Below, piece by piece: positions 7,035-14,361 of a stretch of 18,856 bases of DNA. The position numbers and the translations under genes are program-made. The DNA lies in contig CAMBRH010000023.1 in NCBI GenBank assembly GCA_945870115.1, forward strand, positions 1 through 18,856. Reading direction: 5' to 3'. The notes under the pieces were generated by a model. The model ran no database searches. It was not told the origin of the DNA and saw only the letters and a list, made by a program, of their open reading frames with translations. This DNA comes from Chitinophaga pinensis. GTDB taxonomy: Bacteria > Bacteroidota > Bacteroidia > Flavobacteriales_D > Crocinitomicaceae. Within the stretch, counting starts at the first letter, position 1. Every line of letters begins with the position of its first letter.

Positions 7035-9193
7035 ACCCTCGCTCCAATTATGCAAACATCATCAACTTGCTCCAGTTCGCCTTTCCAATTTTCAAATGTT
7101 TGATCCAACAAATTTAATTTTTCCTCCATAGTTTTGTGTGAATTTAAAATTAAAATTGTTTTTAGTTGACTTGCTTTGAATTTTTTGCCTTTTTCACCTC
7201 CAAATTGATCTTGAAAACCATCAGTGGAAATATAAATTTCATCATTTTCAAAAAGCTGAATTTCATGATTCGTAAATTGTTTCGCATAAGCAAACTTTCC
7301 GATAGGTTGTTTATCGGCTTTGAATTCAATTACATCCTGATTTCTTAAAATCCAAAGTGGATTGTGAGCTCCAGACCAATTCATTAATTTTGATTTTAAA
7401 TCTATGGCACACAAAGAAATATCCATTCCATCTTTTACGTCTTCTTTTGATTTTTCGAATTCTGAAATCACAATTTCTCGTGTTTTATCCAAAATATTCG
7501 ATGGTTTTTTTAAGTTAAATTCTTTCACACTTCGATTCAAGGCATTGTGACACACTACAGAAACCATAGCGCCAGGTACTCCATGACCCGTGCAATCAGC
7601 CGCAGCAAAGAAAATCAAATCGTCAATCACTTCAAACCAATAGAAATCTCCTGCAACGATGTCTTTCGGCTTATAAAGGATAAATGAATTTGGAAAATAT
7701 TCTTCCACAAATTTAGATTGAGGAAGAATCGCTGATTGAATGCGTTTTGCATAGGTGATTGAATCAGTAATTTCTTTGTTTTTTTCTTCAACAAGGTGTT
7801 TTTGTTGTTCAATTATTAATTTTTGTTTTTGTGTAACTTTAAAACGATTAAAAATTAGAATTAAAAAGGAACAAACGACAATTAATATTCCTAGTGTAAA
7901 ATAAAAAACCAGGGATTGCTTTTTTGCCTTTTCTTTTGAAATAGCTAATTTTTTTTCATTTTCCTTTTTATCAAGTGCCTTTTGTTTTTCAAAATCATAT
8001 TTTACACCCAAAGTGATCATTTCCTTTTGATTACTTGCGTTATTCAAACTATCTCTGGTTTTTATGTACATATTTTGCATTAAATAGGCGTTTTGCCAAT
8101 CTTTTTCTTTAAAATAAATTTCACTCAATAATAAAGCAGTATTTTTAACAACGTCTGGGGCATCAATTTTCTTTGCAATATTAATAGATTTAAGGTAGTA
8201 TTTTTTTGCAGTCTCAAACTCCTTTTTTGAGTTGTATATATTCCCAATATTTGTTAGTGTAAAAGCCTCAGCATTTTTATTGTTATATTTAACATCATAA
8301 ACCAGTGCTTTTTCAAAATAGAACAGTGCTTTTGTTAAATTATTTTCATTTAAATAAATACTTCCTATATTGGCTAAAGAAGCGGTAATTCCATCATAGT
8401 CATTTATTTCAAAATATATTTTATTTGATAAAGTATAGTAGTAAATTGCCTTTTTCTTTTCTTTTTTCCTATTAAATAGAAAACCCAAATTATTGTAAGA
8501 AGTAGCAATTCCTGATTTATCTTTTATTTTTAACTGAATTTTTAGCGCTTTCATATAAAATTCAAGAGCTTTATCATACTCCTTTTGTTGGTCATAAATT
8601 ACACCAATATTACTATATGAAATTGCCATGATTTCAAAATTCTTGTATTTTTCAGAAACTGACAAGCTTTTAAAATAAAATTTTAGTGCCTGTAAATAAT
8701 TTCCTTTTGAATCATAAGCAAGCCCTATATTATTATAACTAGCAGCAATTCCTTCTTTATAATCAATTTTATTATAAATCCCTAAACTTTTATAATAATA
8801 AAAAAGTGCAGTATTTTTTTGACCATCATGATTCTTAATGTATCCAAAATCGTTTAAAGCATCTGCATAAACAAGTAAAATTTTCTTTTTATCACTATTT
8901 GTATGTTTTTGTTTTAATAAAAATTCACATTTTGATATGATTAAGTCATTATATGGAATCCATAAATCTTCCAATCCAGAGAATTCTACATATTCTGATA
9001 GATAACTTATTTTTTTAACATCATTTTTTGTTTCATGATATAAACTTAACTTTTCATCCAATAACTCCTTTTCATCCTGAGGCACTTCTTCTAGATCTAA
9101 AGAATCTATTAAATAAAATTTTTCATCTGCATAAACTTGAGCTTCAAGGTTTATTGAATAAAAAAACAAATATAAATATAAAAGATACCTCAT
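7031..9193 (-). CDS. P4: exported TPR sensor, one membrane span, SpoIIE-type PP2C phosphatase
   Basis: A 720-residue protein with a signal peptide (MRYLLYLYLFFYSINLEAQ), a helical N-terminal region (about 25-100), about seven consecutive 40-residue TPRs (about 105-380, with repeated NNIG and Y..AL signatures), a charged helix, a membrane span (about 428-450), a one-heptad coiled coil (KLIIEQQ) and the phosphatase domain (about 507-720). Metal aspartates are D516 (GDFYW), D533 (DCTGHG), D658 (STDG) and D711/D712. The ATG start overlaps the P5 stop as ATGA, and its own TGA overlaps the P3 ATG the same way, which indicates translational coupling. Its catalytic half shares a 68-bp exact match with P3. 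The substrate and sensed signal are unknown; TPRs imply a protein or peptide ligand, which is inference. Confidence 0.92.
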   Translation of the reverse strand: MRYLLYLYLFFYSINLEAQVYADEKFYLIDSLDLEEVPQDEKELLDEKLSLYHETKNDVKKISYLSEYVEFSGLEDLWIPYNDLIISKCEFLLKQKHTNSDKKKILLVYADALNDFGYIKNHDGQKNTALFYYYKSLGIYNKIDYKEGIAASYNNIGLAYDSKGNYLQALKFYFKSLSVSEKYKNFEIMAISYSNIGVIYDQQKEYDKALEFYMKALKIQLKIKDKSGIATSYNNLGFLFNRKKEKKKAIYYYTLSNKIYFEINDYDGITASLANIGSIYLNENNLTKALFYFEKALVYDVKYNNKNAEAFTLTNIGNIYNSKKEFETAKKYYLKSINIAKKIDAPDVVKNTALLLSEIYFKEKDWQNAYLMQNMYIKTRDSLNNASNQKEMITLGVKYDFEKQKALDKKENEKKLAISKEKAKKQSLVFYFTLGILIVVCSFLILIFNRFKVTQKQKLIIEQQKHLVEEKNKEITDSITYAKRIQSAILPQSKFVEEYFPNSFILYKPKDIVAGDFYWFEVIDDLIFFAAADCTGHGVPGAMVSVVCHNALNRSVKEFNLKKPSNILDKTREIVISEFEKSKEDVKDGMDISLCAIDLKSKLMNWSGAHNPLWILRNQDVIEFKADKQPIGKFAYAKQFTNHEIQLFENDEIYISTDGFQDQFGGEKGKKFKASQLKTILILNSHKTMEEKLNLLDQTFENWKGELEQVDDVCIIGARV

Positions 9194-10893
9194 ATCCTAA
9201 CACCAATTATGCAAACGTCATCAACTTGATCCAAATTCCCTTTCCAATTATCAAAAATTTTATCTAAAAATTGAAATTTTTCAAGCATTGATTTTTGAGC
9301 ATTTCCAATCAATAATTCTTTCAATTGATTGGCTTTAAATTTTTTTCCCTTTTCTCCACCAAATTGATCTTGAAAGCCATCTGTTGAGATATAAATTTCA
9401 TCATTTTCAAAAAGTTGAATTTCGTGATTTGTAAATGGTTTTTCATGCGAAAATTTCCCAATTGGTTGTTTATCAGCTTTGGTTTCAATAATTTCATTTA
9501 AGCCATTATTATTTTTCCTCAAAACCCAAAGTGGATTATGTGCACCAGACCAATTCAAAAAATTTGTTTTTAAATCAATCGCACAAAGTGAAATGTCCAT
9601 TCCGTCTTTCACATCTTCATCTGATTTTTCAAATTCAGAAATGACAATTTCACGTGTTTTATTAAGAATATCGGACGGCTTTTTAAGTTTAAATTCTTTC
9701 ACACTTCGATTCAAGGCATTATGACAAACAACAGAGACGAGAGCTCCTGGGACCCCATGCCCAGTGCAATCTGCTGCTGCGAAAAAAATCAAATCGTCAA
9801 TTACTTCAAACCAATAAAAATCACCAGCAACAATGTCTTTGGGCTTATATAGAATAAAAGAATCTTTGAAATATTCTTTCACTAATTTTGGTTGCGGAAG
9901 AATAGCTGATTGAATCCGTTTTGCATAATTGATTGAATCTGTAATTTCCCGATTTTTCTCTTCTACAACGTGTTTTTGTTTTCGTATGATTTTATTCAAT
10001 TTTCTTGAACGAATAAACACAATTGTGATGATTCCAATTAATACAAATGAAAATAAGAGAATCAAAGTTAAAAAATATGACTTTGCTTCAATTTTTTCGT
10101 TTTTCAATTTTACTTGTTGTATTCTTAAATTTTTACCCTCTAAAATTTGTTGATTTTTATAATTATCTAATTTTTTTTCTACTGCTTTTACTTTATTTAC
10201 TTTTTCTATATTTAGGATGTTATTTGAAATTTCATTTAATTCCTTTTGATAAAAAAATGCTTTTTTAAAGTCTTTTTTTTCTTGGTAAACTGCAATTAAT
10301 TCAACCAAAGCTTCACTTGTTTCATACGGGAAATGATTGTTTTTTGAAAACAAATAACTTTCTAAAGCATATTTCTCAGCCAATTTCAAATCTCCTTTTG
10401 ACCTGTAAATATTACCAATAAGCATTAAAATAGTAGCTTTACTATCTAACATATTTCGCTTGTCTGCAATAGATTTCGCCTTTTGATAGAAATCAAGACT
10501 CAAATCATATTTTCCCAAATTTTTATAATATCCTCCTGAATTTTGATAGAAATAATAAAAATTTTCTCTATCAAAATAAGCCATGTTTTTTTGCAATTCG
10601 TTCAAGTATTTTTTCGCTTGACTTAAATCATTTTTATCAAAACTATAAGATAAATTAATTAAATTATTAATTAAATTATTAATTAAAAGCTCTTTATTCC
10701 CTGATTGTTTGCTAATATGGTATGCTTTGATTAAAAATTTATCATGCTCCAAATTTTCTCCCATTCTTCCATGCAAAGTACTTTTTAAAGAATAAGCTTT
10801 GGAAAGATTTTCTAAATCTTGTTTTTTTTCAAAAAAAGCTATCGCATTTATTAATTGAATTTCACAATTTTCATAATCCGTTATGTTCAACAA
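9190..10893 (-). CDS. Intact downstream reading frame of P5: TPRs, membrane span and SpoIIE phosphatase
   Basis: This is the open part after the TAA. The frame could be entered at the TTG at 10893 (567 residues) or at the first in-frame ATG at 10764; neither has a signal peptide, so a product started here would not be exported normally. From the TTG: three to five TPR-like helical pairs (about 1-220), a lysine-rich helix (about 228-270), a membrane span (about 273-295), a short coiled coil without the extra heptad (IIRKQ then KHVVEEK), and the phosphatase (about 350-567). All metal aspartates are kept: D358, D375, D505 and D558/D559. The domain shows no decay, which argues that the upstream stop is recent or tolerated. 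The loop after NPLW resembles that of P2. Confidence 0.7.
   Translation of the reverse strand: MLNITDYENCEIQLINAIAFFEKKQDLENLSKAYSLKSTLHGRMGENLEHDKFLIKAYHISKQSGNKELLINNLINNLINLSYSFDKNDLSQAKKYLNELQKNMAYFDRENFYYFYQNSGGYYKNLGKYDLSLDFYQKAKSIADKRNMLDSKATILMLIGNIYRSKGDLKLAEKYALESYLFSKNNHFPYETSEALVELIAVYQEKKDFKKAFFYQKELNEISNNILNIEKVNKVKAVEKKLDNYKNQQILEGKNLRIQQVKLKNEKIEAKSYFLTLILLFSFVLIGIITIVFIRSRKLNKIIRKQKHVVEEKNREITDSINYAKRIQSAILPQPKLVKEYFKDSFILYKPKDIVAGDFYWFEVIDDLIFFAAADCTGHGVPGALVSVVCHNALNRSVKEFKLKKPSDILNKTREIVISEFEKSDEDVKDGMDISLCAIDLKTNFLNWSGAHNPLWVLRKNNNGLNEIIETKADKQPIGKFSHEKPFTNHEIQLFENDEIYISTDGFQDQFGGEKGKKFKANQLKELLIGNAQKSMLEKFQFLDKIFDNWKGNLDQVDDVCIIGVRI
10654..10687. repeat. 12-bp tandem repeat inside P5
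   Basis: A perfect period-12 A/T-only tract (34 bp, about 2.8 copies) encodes the repeated INNL/INNL/IN segment in a TPR-like helix of P5. The unit is a multiple of three, so copy-number change would keep the frame. Confidence 0.6.
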
Positions 10894-11200
10894 ATATCGA
10901 GCTTTGCAAATACAAACTTCTCCCTTATAATTCGGATCATTAATTTATTCTGCTTCTCGACAATAATAAATCGAGGTATCAGGATTAGATTTAAATGTTT
11001 CTCTTGCTAAATCAATTAATTTTCTTGAATTATTTTGAGAAAAAGATTTTTGATGGATAAAAATAAACAGTACAAGTAATGAAAGAGAAAAATTTGTAAT
11101 TTTATGTAGAGAAATTTTAAACAATTTTAGCACTTTTAACGTTTGAATTTTAATTAAAAAGGTAAATATACTAAAATTAAATTTAATTGAAAATTATTAA

Positions 11201-11208
11201 TATTTTTG
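11201..11208 (+). promoter_or_regulatory. Candidate -7 element for exodeoxyribonuclease III
   Basis: TATTTTTG matches TAnnTTTG, 41 bp upstream of the exonuclease ATG. The nearest upstream TTG is only 11 bp away rather than the usual 19-21, so the -33 half is weak. Confidence 0.35.
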
Positions 11209-11222
11209 TTCTAATTATAAAT

Positions 11223-11230
11223 CAAAACTA
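11223..11230 (-). promoter_or_regulatory. Candidate -7 element for the phosphatase operon
   Basis: The minus strand reads TAGTTTTG, a match to the Bacteroidota -7 consensus TAnnTTTG, 89 bp upstream of the GTG at 11133. No TTTG lies at the usual distance upstream, and in AT-rich DNA such a match can occur by chance. Confidence 0.25.
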
Positions 11231-11249
11231 ATCAAGTAAACAAGCAAAA

Positions 11250-12011
11250 ATGAATATTATTTCCTTCAATGTTAACGGAATTCGAGCAATTACTCAGAAA
11301 TCATTCATTCAAGATATGCGTCTATTAAATCCAGATATTATTTGTCTGCAAGAAACTAAAGCATCTGTTGAACAAGTTAAAGAAGCTGTTTCTGAATTGA
11401 CTGACTATCACGTTTTTGCAAATGAGGCAGAGAAAAAAGGCTATTCAGGTACAGCAATTTTGACAAAAACAGAACCAATTTCTGTCACTTACGACATGGG
11501 AATAGAGGATCACGACACGCAAGGTCGCATCATTTGTGCTGAATATTTAGATTTTTATTTAATCACCGTTTATGTTCCAAATTCTGGAAGCGAATTATTG
11601 CGTTTGCCATACAGAACAACCTGGGATTCAGACTTTTTGATCTACTTAAAAAAATTAGAAGAGAAAAAACCAGTTTTAGTTTGTGGCGATTTTAATGTTG
11701 CTCACAAAGCAATTGATTTAAAAAACCCAAAACCAAACTACAATAAATCAGCTGGTTACATGCAAGAAGAAATTGATGGCATGGATAATTTTCATGCCGA
11801 AGGATTGGTAGATACTTTTCGTCATTTTTCTCCTGAAGAAATTAAATATACTTGGTGGAGTTATAGAGCTGGAGCGAGACAAAAAAACGTTGGCTGGAGA
11901 ATTGATTATTTTTTAAGTTCAAAATCTTTTCTTCCAAATATTGAAAAATCCTATATTTTAAATGAAATTTTAGGTTCAGATCATTGTCCTGTTGGAGTCA
12001 AATTGAAATAA
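11250..12011 (+). CDS. xth: Exodeoxyribonuclease III (AP endonuclease)
   Basis: This 253-residue protein is a full-length member of the ExoIII/AP endonuclease family, which cuts DNA 5' of abasic sites and removes 3' blocking groups in cytoplasmic base-excision repair. All family motifs are visible in order: FNVNGIR at 6-12, QETK with the metal-binding E35, the catalytic Y108 (VYVPNSG), GDFNVAH with D147 and N149, WRIDY with D219, and the terminal GSDHCPV with the D244/H245 catalytic pair. The ATG at 11250 starts directly on the MNIISFNVNG strand, so the start is safe. It is divergent from the phosphatase operon, with 116 bp between them, and is not functionally linked to it by anything visible. 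Confidence 0.97.
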   Translation: MNIISFNVNGIRAITQKSFIQDMRLLNPDIICLQETKASVEQVKEAVSELTDYHVFANEAEKKGYSGTAILTKTEPISVTYDMGIEDHDTQGRIICAEYLDFYLITVYVPNSGSELLRLPYRTTWDSDFLIYLKKLEEKKPVLVCGDFNVAHKAIDLKNPKPNYNKSAGYMQEEIDGMDNFHAEGLVDTFRHFSPEEIKYTWWSYRAGARQKNVGWRIDYFLSSKSFLPNIEKSYILNEILGSDHCPVGVKLK

Positions 12012-12014
12012 TTT

Positions 12015-12058
12015 TCACCTAAAGTTATCCACCAAGGCGGAGAGCTACTTTTTGGTGA
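12015..12058. other. Alternative-pairing hairpin region after the exonuclease gene
   Basis: CACCAA (12030-12035) can pair with TTGGTG (12052-12057) across a 16-nt loop, and TCACC (12015-12019) can compete for the same GGTGA (12054-12058). The loop GGCGGAGAGC is unusually GC-rich for this DNA. There is no uridine tract directly after the stem, so a terminator is possible but not convincing. Confidence 0.35.
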
Positions 12059-12070
12059 TTTAAAAAATCA

Positions 12071-12114
12071 AATTTTCTGTCAATTTTCTGTCAATTTTCT
12101 GTCAATTTTCTGTC
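12071..12114. repeat. Four perfect 11-bp tandem repeats
   Basis: The unit AATTTTCTGTC occurs four times without a mismatch (12071, 12082, 12093, 12104), ending 23 bp before the TTG used as start of the radical SAM gene. The 11-bp period is close to one DNA turn, so the A/T tracts are stacked on one helical face, as in bent DNA or a repeated binding site. It is not coding. Confidence 0.95.
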
Positions 12115-12137
12115 CTTTCGAATAATTATTTCGATAT

Positions 12138-14357
12138 TTGGAGAAAATTAAATCTATCTTGAAACAAAAAGTTTTTTTTATCACTCCACCTTTTACGCAA
12201 TTAAATACGCCATACCCAGCAACGGCTTATTTAAAAGGGTTTTTGAATACTCAAAACATTGAATCTTTTCAAACAGATTTGGGCATCGAAGTGATTTTGA
12301 AACTATTTTCTTCACAAGGTTTAAAAGATATTTTTGAAACGATAGAATCAAAAAAACTTGATTTATCTGATAATTGCAAACGTATTTTCAACTTAAAAAA
12401 GGAATACATCAAGTCAATTGACACAGTAATTTCTTTTTTACACGACAAAAACCCAACACTGGCACATTTAATTAGCGAACGAAATTATTTACCCGAAGCT
12501 TCTCGCTTTCAACAATTGGAAGATTTAGAATGGGCTTTTGGTACCATGGGAATCAGAGATAAAGCACGTCATTTAGCCACACTTTATCTAGAAGATATTT
12601 CTGATTTAATCATCGAAGCAATCGATCCTCATTTTGGTTTTAGTCGCTACGCTGAGCGTTTGGGAAGATCGGCCTCGTCTTTCAGTGAATTAAATACAGT
12701 TTTAAATCAAGAAAACACCTACATCGACAACTTACTTTTAAGTTTACTGGAAGAAAAAATCAAAGAAGAAAAACCAAGTTTAGTGGCAATTTCTGTTCCT
12801 TTTCCTGGGAATTTATACAGTGCTTTTAAATGTGGTCAATGGCTGAAAATTAATTATCCTGAAATCAAAGTAACGCTTGGCGGAGGTTATGCAAATACAG
12901 AATTACGTTCAATTTCTGACAACCGTGTCTTTAAATTCTTCGATTTCATCACTTTAGACGATGGTGAAACACCAATTTTAAATTTATTGGAACATTTACG
13001 TGGAGAAAGAACTATTGAAGATTTAAAACGAACTTTTTACTTAAAAGATGAAATTGTAACTTATTCCAACGCATCAAAAAGTTCTGATGTCAAACAAAAA
13101 GATGTTGGAACGCCTGATTATTCTGATTTACCTTTGGACAAATACCTTTCTGTCATTGAAATCGCTAATCCAATGCATCGACTTTGGAATGATGGAAGGT
13201 GGAATAAATTAACTTTGGCGCACGGTTGTTATTGGGGAAAATGTACTTTTTGCGACATTTCTTTGGATTACATTCAAACATATCAAGCAACAACGGCAAC
13301 TATTTTAGTTGATAGAATTGAAGAATTGATTTTGCAAACTGGAAATAATGGTTTTCACTTCGTGGATGAAGCAGCGCCACCAGCTTTGATGCGCGATTTG
13401 GCTTTGGAAATTATCCGAAGAGATTTAACTGTTGTTTGGTGGACAAATATTCGCTTTGAAAAAAGTTTCACCTTTGATTTGTGTAAATTGCTTTCCATGT
13501 CTGGTTGCATCGCGATTTCTGGTGGATTGGAAGTTGCTTCAGACAGACTTTTACGCTTAATTGACAAAGGAGTAACAGTTGCACAAGTGGCAAAAGTTGC
13601 TGACAATTTCACGCAAGCCGGTATTATGGTTCACGCTTATTTGATGTATGGATTTCCAACACAAACCGAGCAAGAAACAGTTGATTCACTTGAAACGGTC
13701 AGACAATTAATTGAAATTGGCGCAATTCAGTCTGGATTTTGGCATCAATTTGCCATGACAGCACACAGTCCAGTTGGATTAAATCCAGAGAAATATCATG
13801 TGATTCGCACAAACCTTGAAACTGGAACTTTTGCAAATAACGATTTATTTCACGAAGATCCAACGGGTTGCAAACATGAAAATTTTAGTGAAGGTTTAAA
13901 AAAATCTTTGTTTAATTTCATGCATGGAATTGGTTTTGAATTGCCTTTGCAGAAATGGTTTGATTTTAAAATTCCAAGAACCTTAATTCCGAAAAATTAC
14001 ATTGAAAGAGCGATTGATGTTTCAGAGGACAAAGAAATAAAAGCAAGTTCAAAAATTATTTGGCTTGGAACAATTCCGACAATCAGATTTTATACCAAAT
14101 CGAAAAAAGGAAAAACGTCAAATATGGCTGCACTGACTTTCTGCACAAAAAAAGATGATGTTGAACTAAATGTAAAAGAAGATTTAGGAAAATGGCTGTT
14201 TGAATTATTGGAAAAATGTTCAGCTTCACAAAAATCCAAAATTACTTTTGAACAAGTTCAACAAGAATTTAAGGAAAATAATTTAGGAGATTTTGAAATT
14301 TTCTGGAAAGGATTTACCTTAGCTCAATTAAGAGATTATGGATTGATAATCGTGTAA
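12138..14357 (+). CDS. Radical SAM protein with B12-binding-like N-terminal region, non-ATG start
   Basis: A 739-residue cytoplasmic protein. The N-terminus (VFFITPPFTQLNTPYPATAY) and the segment at about 214-290 (a Rossmann-like LVAISVPF…VTLGGGYAN…DGETPILNLLEHL) resemble the cobalamin-binding half of B12-type radical SAM enzymes, although the histidine motif DxHxxG is not seen. The radical SAM core follows, with the cluster cysteines C364, C369 and C372, SGGLEVASDRLL at about 461-472 and a C-terminal extension. The cysteines are spaced CX4CX2C rather than CX3CX2C. The first ATG lies far inside the protein, so translation must begin at TTG 12138 or at TTG 12159, which would give MKQKVFFITPPF and fits relatives well. 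The reaction is unknown. It converges on the kelch gene with 4 bp between stops. Confidence 0.88.
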   Translation: MEKIKSILKQKVFFITPPFTQLNTPYPATAYLKGFLNTQNIESFQTDLGIEVILKLFSSQGLKDIFETIESKKLDLSDNCKRIFNLKKEYIKSIDTVISFLHDKNPTLAHLISERNYLPEASRFQQLEDLEWAFGTMGIRDKARHLATLYLEDISDLIIEAIDPHFGFSRYAERLGRSASSFSELNTVLNQENTYIDNLLLSLLEEKIKEEKPSLVAISVPFPGNLYSAFKCGQWLKINYPEIKVTLGGGYANTELRSISDNRVFKFFDFITLDDGETPILNLLEHLRGERTIEDLKRTFYLKDEIVTYSNASKSSDVKQKDVGTPDYSDLPLDKYLSVIEIANPMHRLWNDGRWNKLTLAHGCYWGKCTFCDISLDYIQTYQATTATILVDRIEELILQTGNNGFHFVDEAAPPALMRDLALEIIRRDLTVVWWTNIRFEKSFTFDLCKLLSMSGCIAISGGLEVASDRLLRLIDKGVTVAQVAKVADNFTQAGIMVHAYLMYGFPTQTEQETVDSLETVRQLIEIGAIQSGFWHQFAMTAHSPVGLNPEKYHVIRTNLETGTFANNDLFHEDPTGCKHENFSEGLKKSLFNFMHGIGFELPLQKWFDFKIPRTLIPKNYIERAIDVSEDKEIKASSKIIWLGTIPTIRFYTKSKKGKTSNMAALTFCTKKDDVELNVKEDLGKWLFELLEKCSASQKSKITFEQVQQEFKENNLGDFEIFWKGFTLAQLRDYGLIIV

Positions 14358-14361
14358 AAAA

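Larger units (their letters stand above)
9190..11133 (-). pseudogene. P5: TPR-SpoIIE phosphatase gene interrupted by an in-frame stop
   Basis: The N-terminal piece (11133-10945) encodes a signal peptide (…LSLLVLFIFIHQKSFSQ) and the start of the TPR region, ending …SIYYCREAE and TAA (10947-10945). The very same frame continues with INDPNYKGEVCICKARYLL… straight into the TPR-membrane-phosphatase protein, so one sense-to-stop substitution (for example AAA, GAA or CAA to TAA) explains the break; no frameshift is needed. Restoring it would give about 647 residues, somewhat shorter than its paralogues. The upstream piece has no ATG: the candidate is GTG at 11133, with a TTG three codons on. Either the gene is a recent pseudogene, or the stop is read through, or it is a sequence error. 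It is first in the operon, so the lesion matters for P4 and P3. Confidence 0.75.

Noticed and set aside
395..11133. Repeated 3' ends of the phosphatase genes as a CRISPR-like or interspersed repeat array
   Set aside because: The repeats are about 2.2 kb apart and are coding, explained by gene paralogy; there are no short regular spacers.
12071..12114. 11-bp repeats as a short CRISPR array
   Set aside because: The units are contiguous with no spacers.
12012..12137. Cobalamin riboswitch upstream of the B12-like radical SAM gene
   Set aside because: The gap is too short and shows none of the conserved B12-box sequence; half of it is the simple tandem repeat.
13355..13612. Minus-strand 85-codon open frame inside the radical SAM gene
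   Set aside because: It lies wholly opposite conserved radical SAM core sequence and has no family resemblance.
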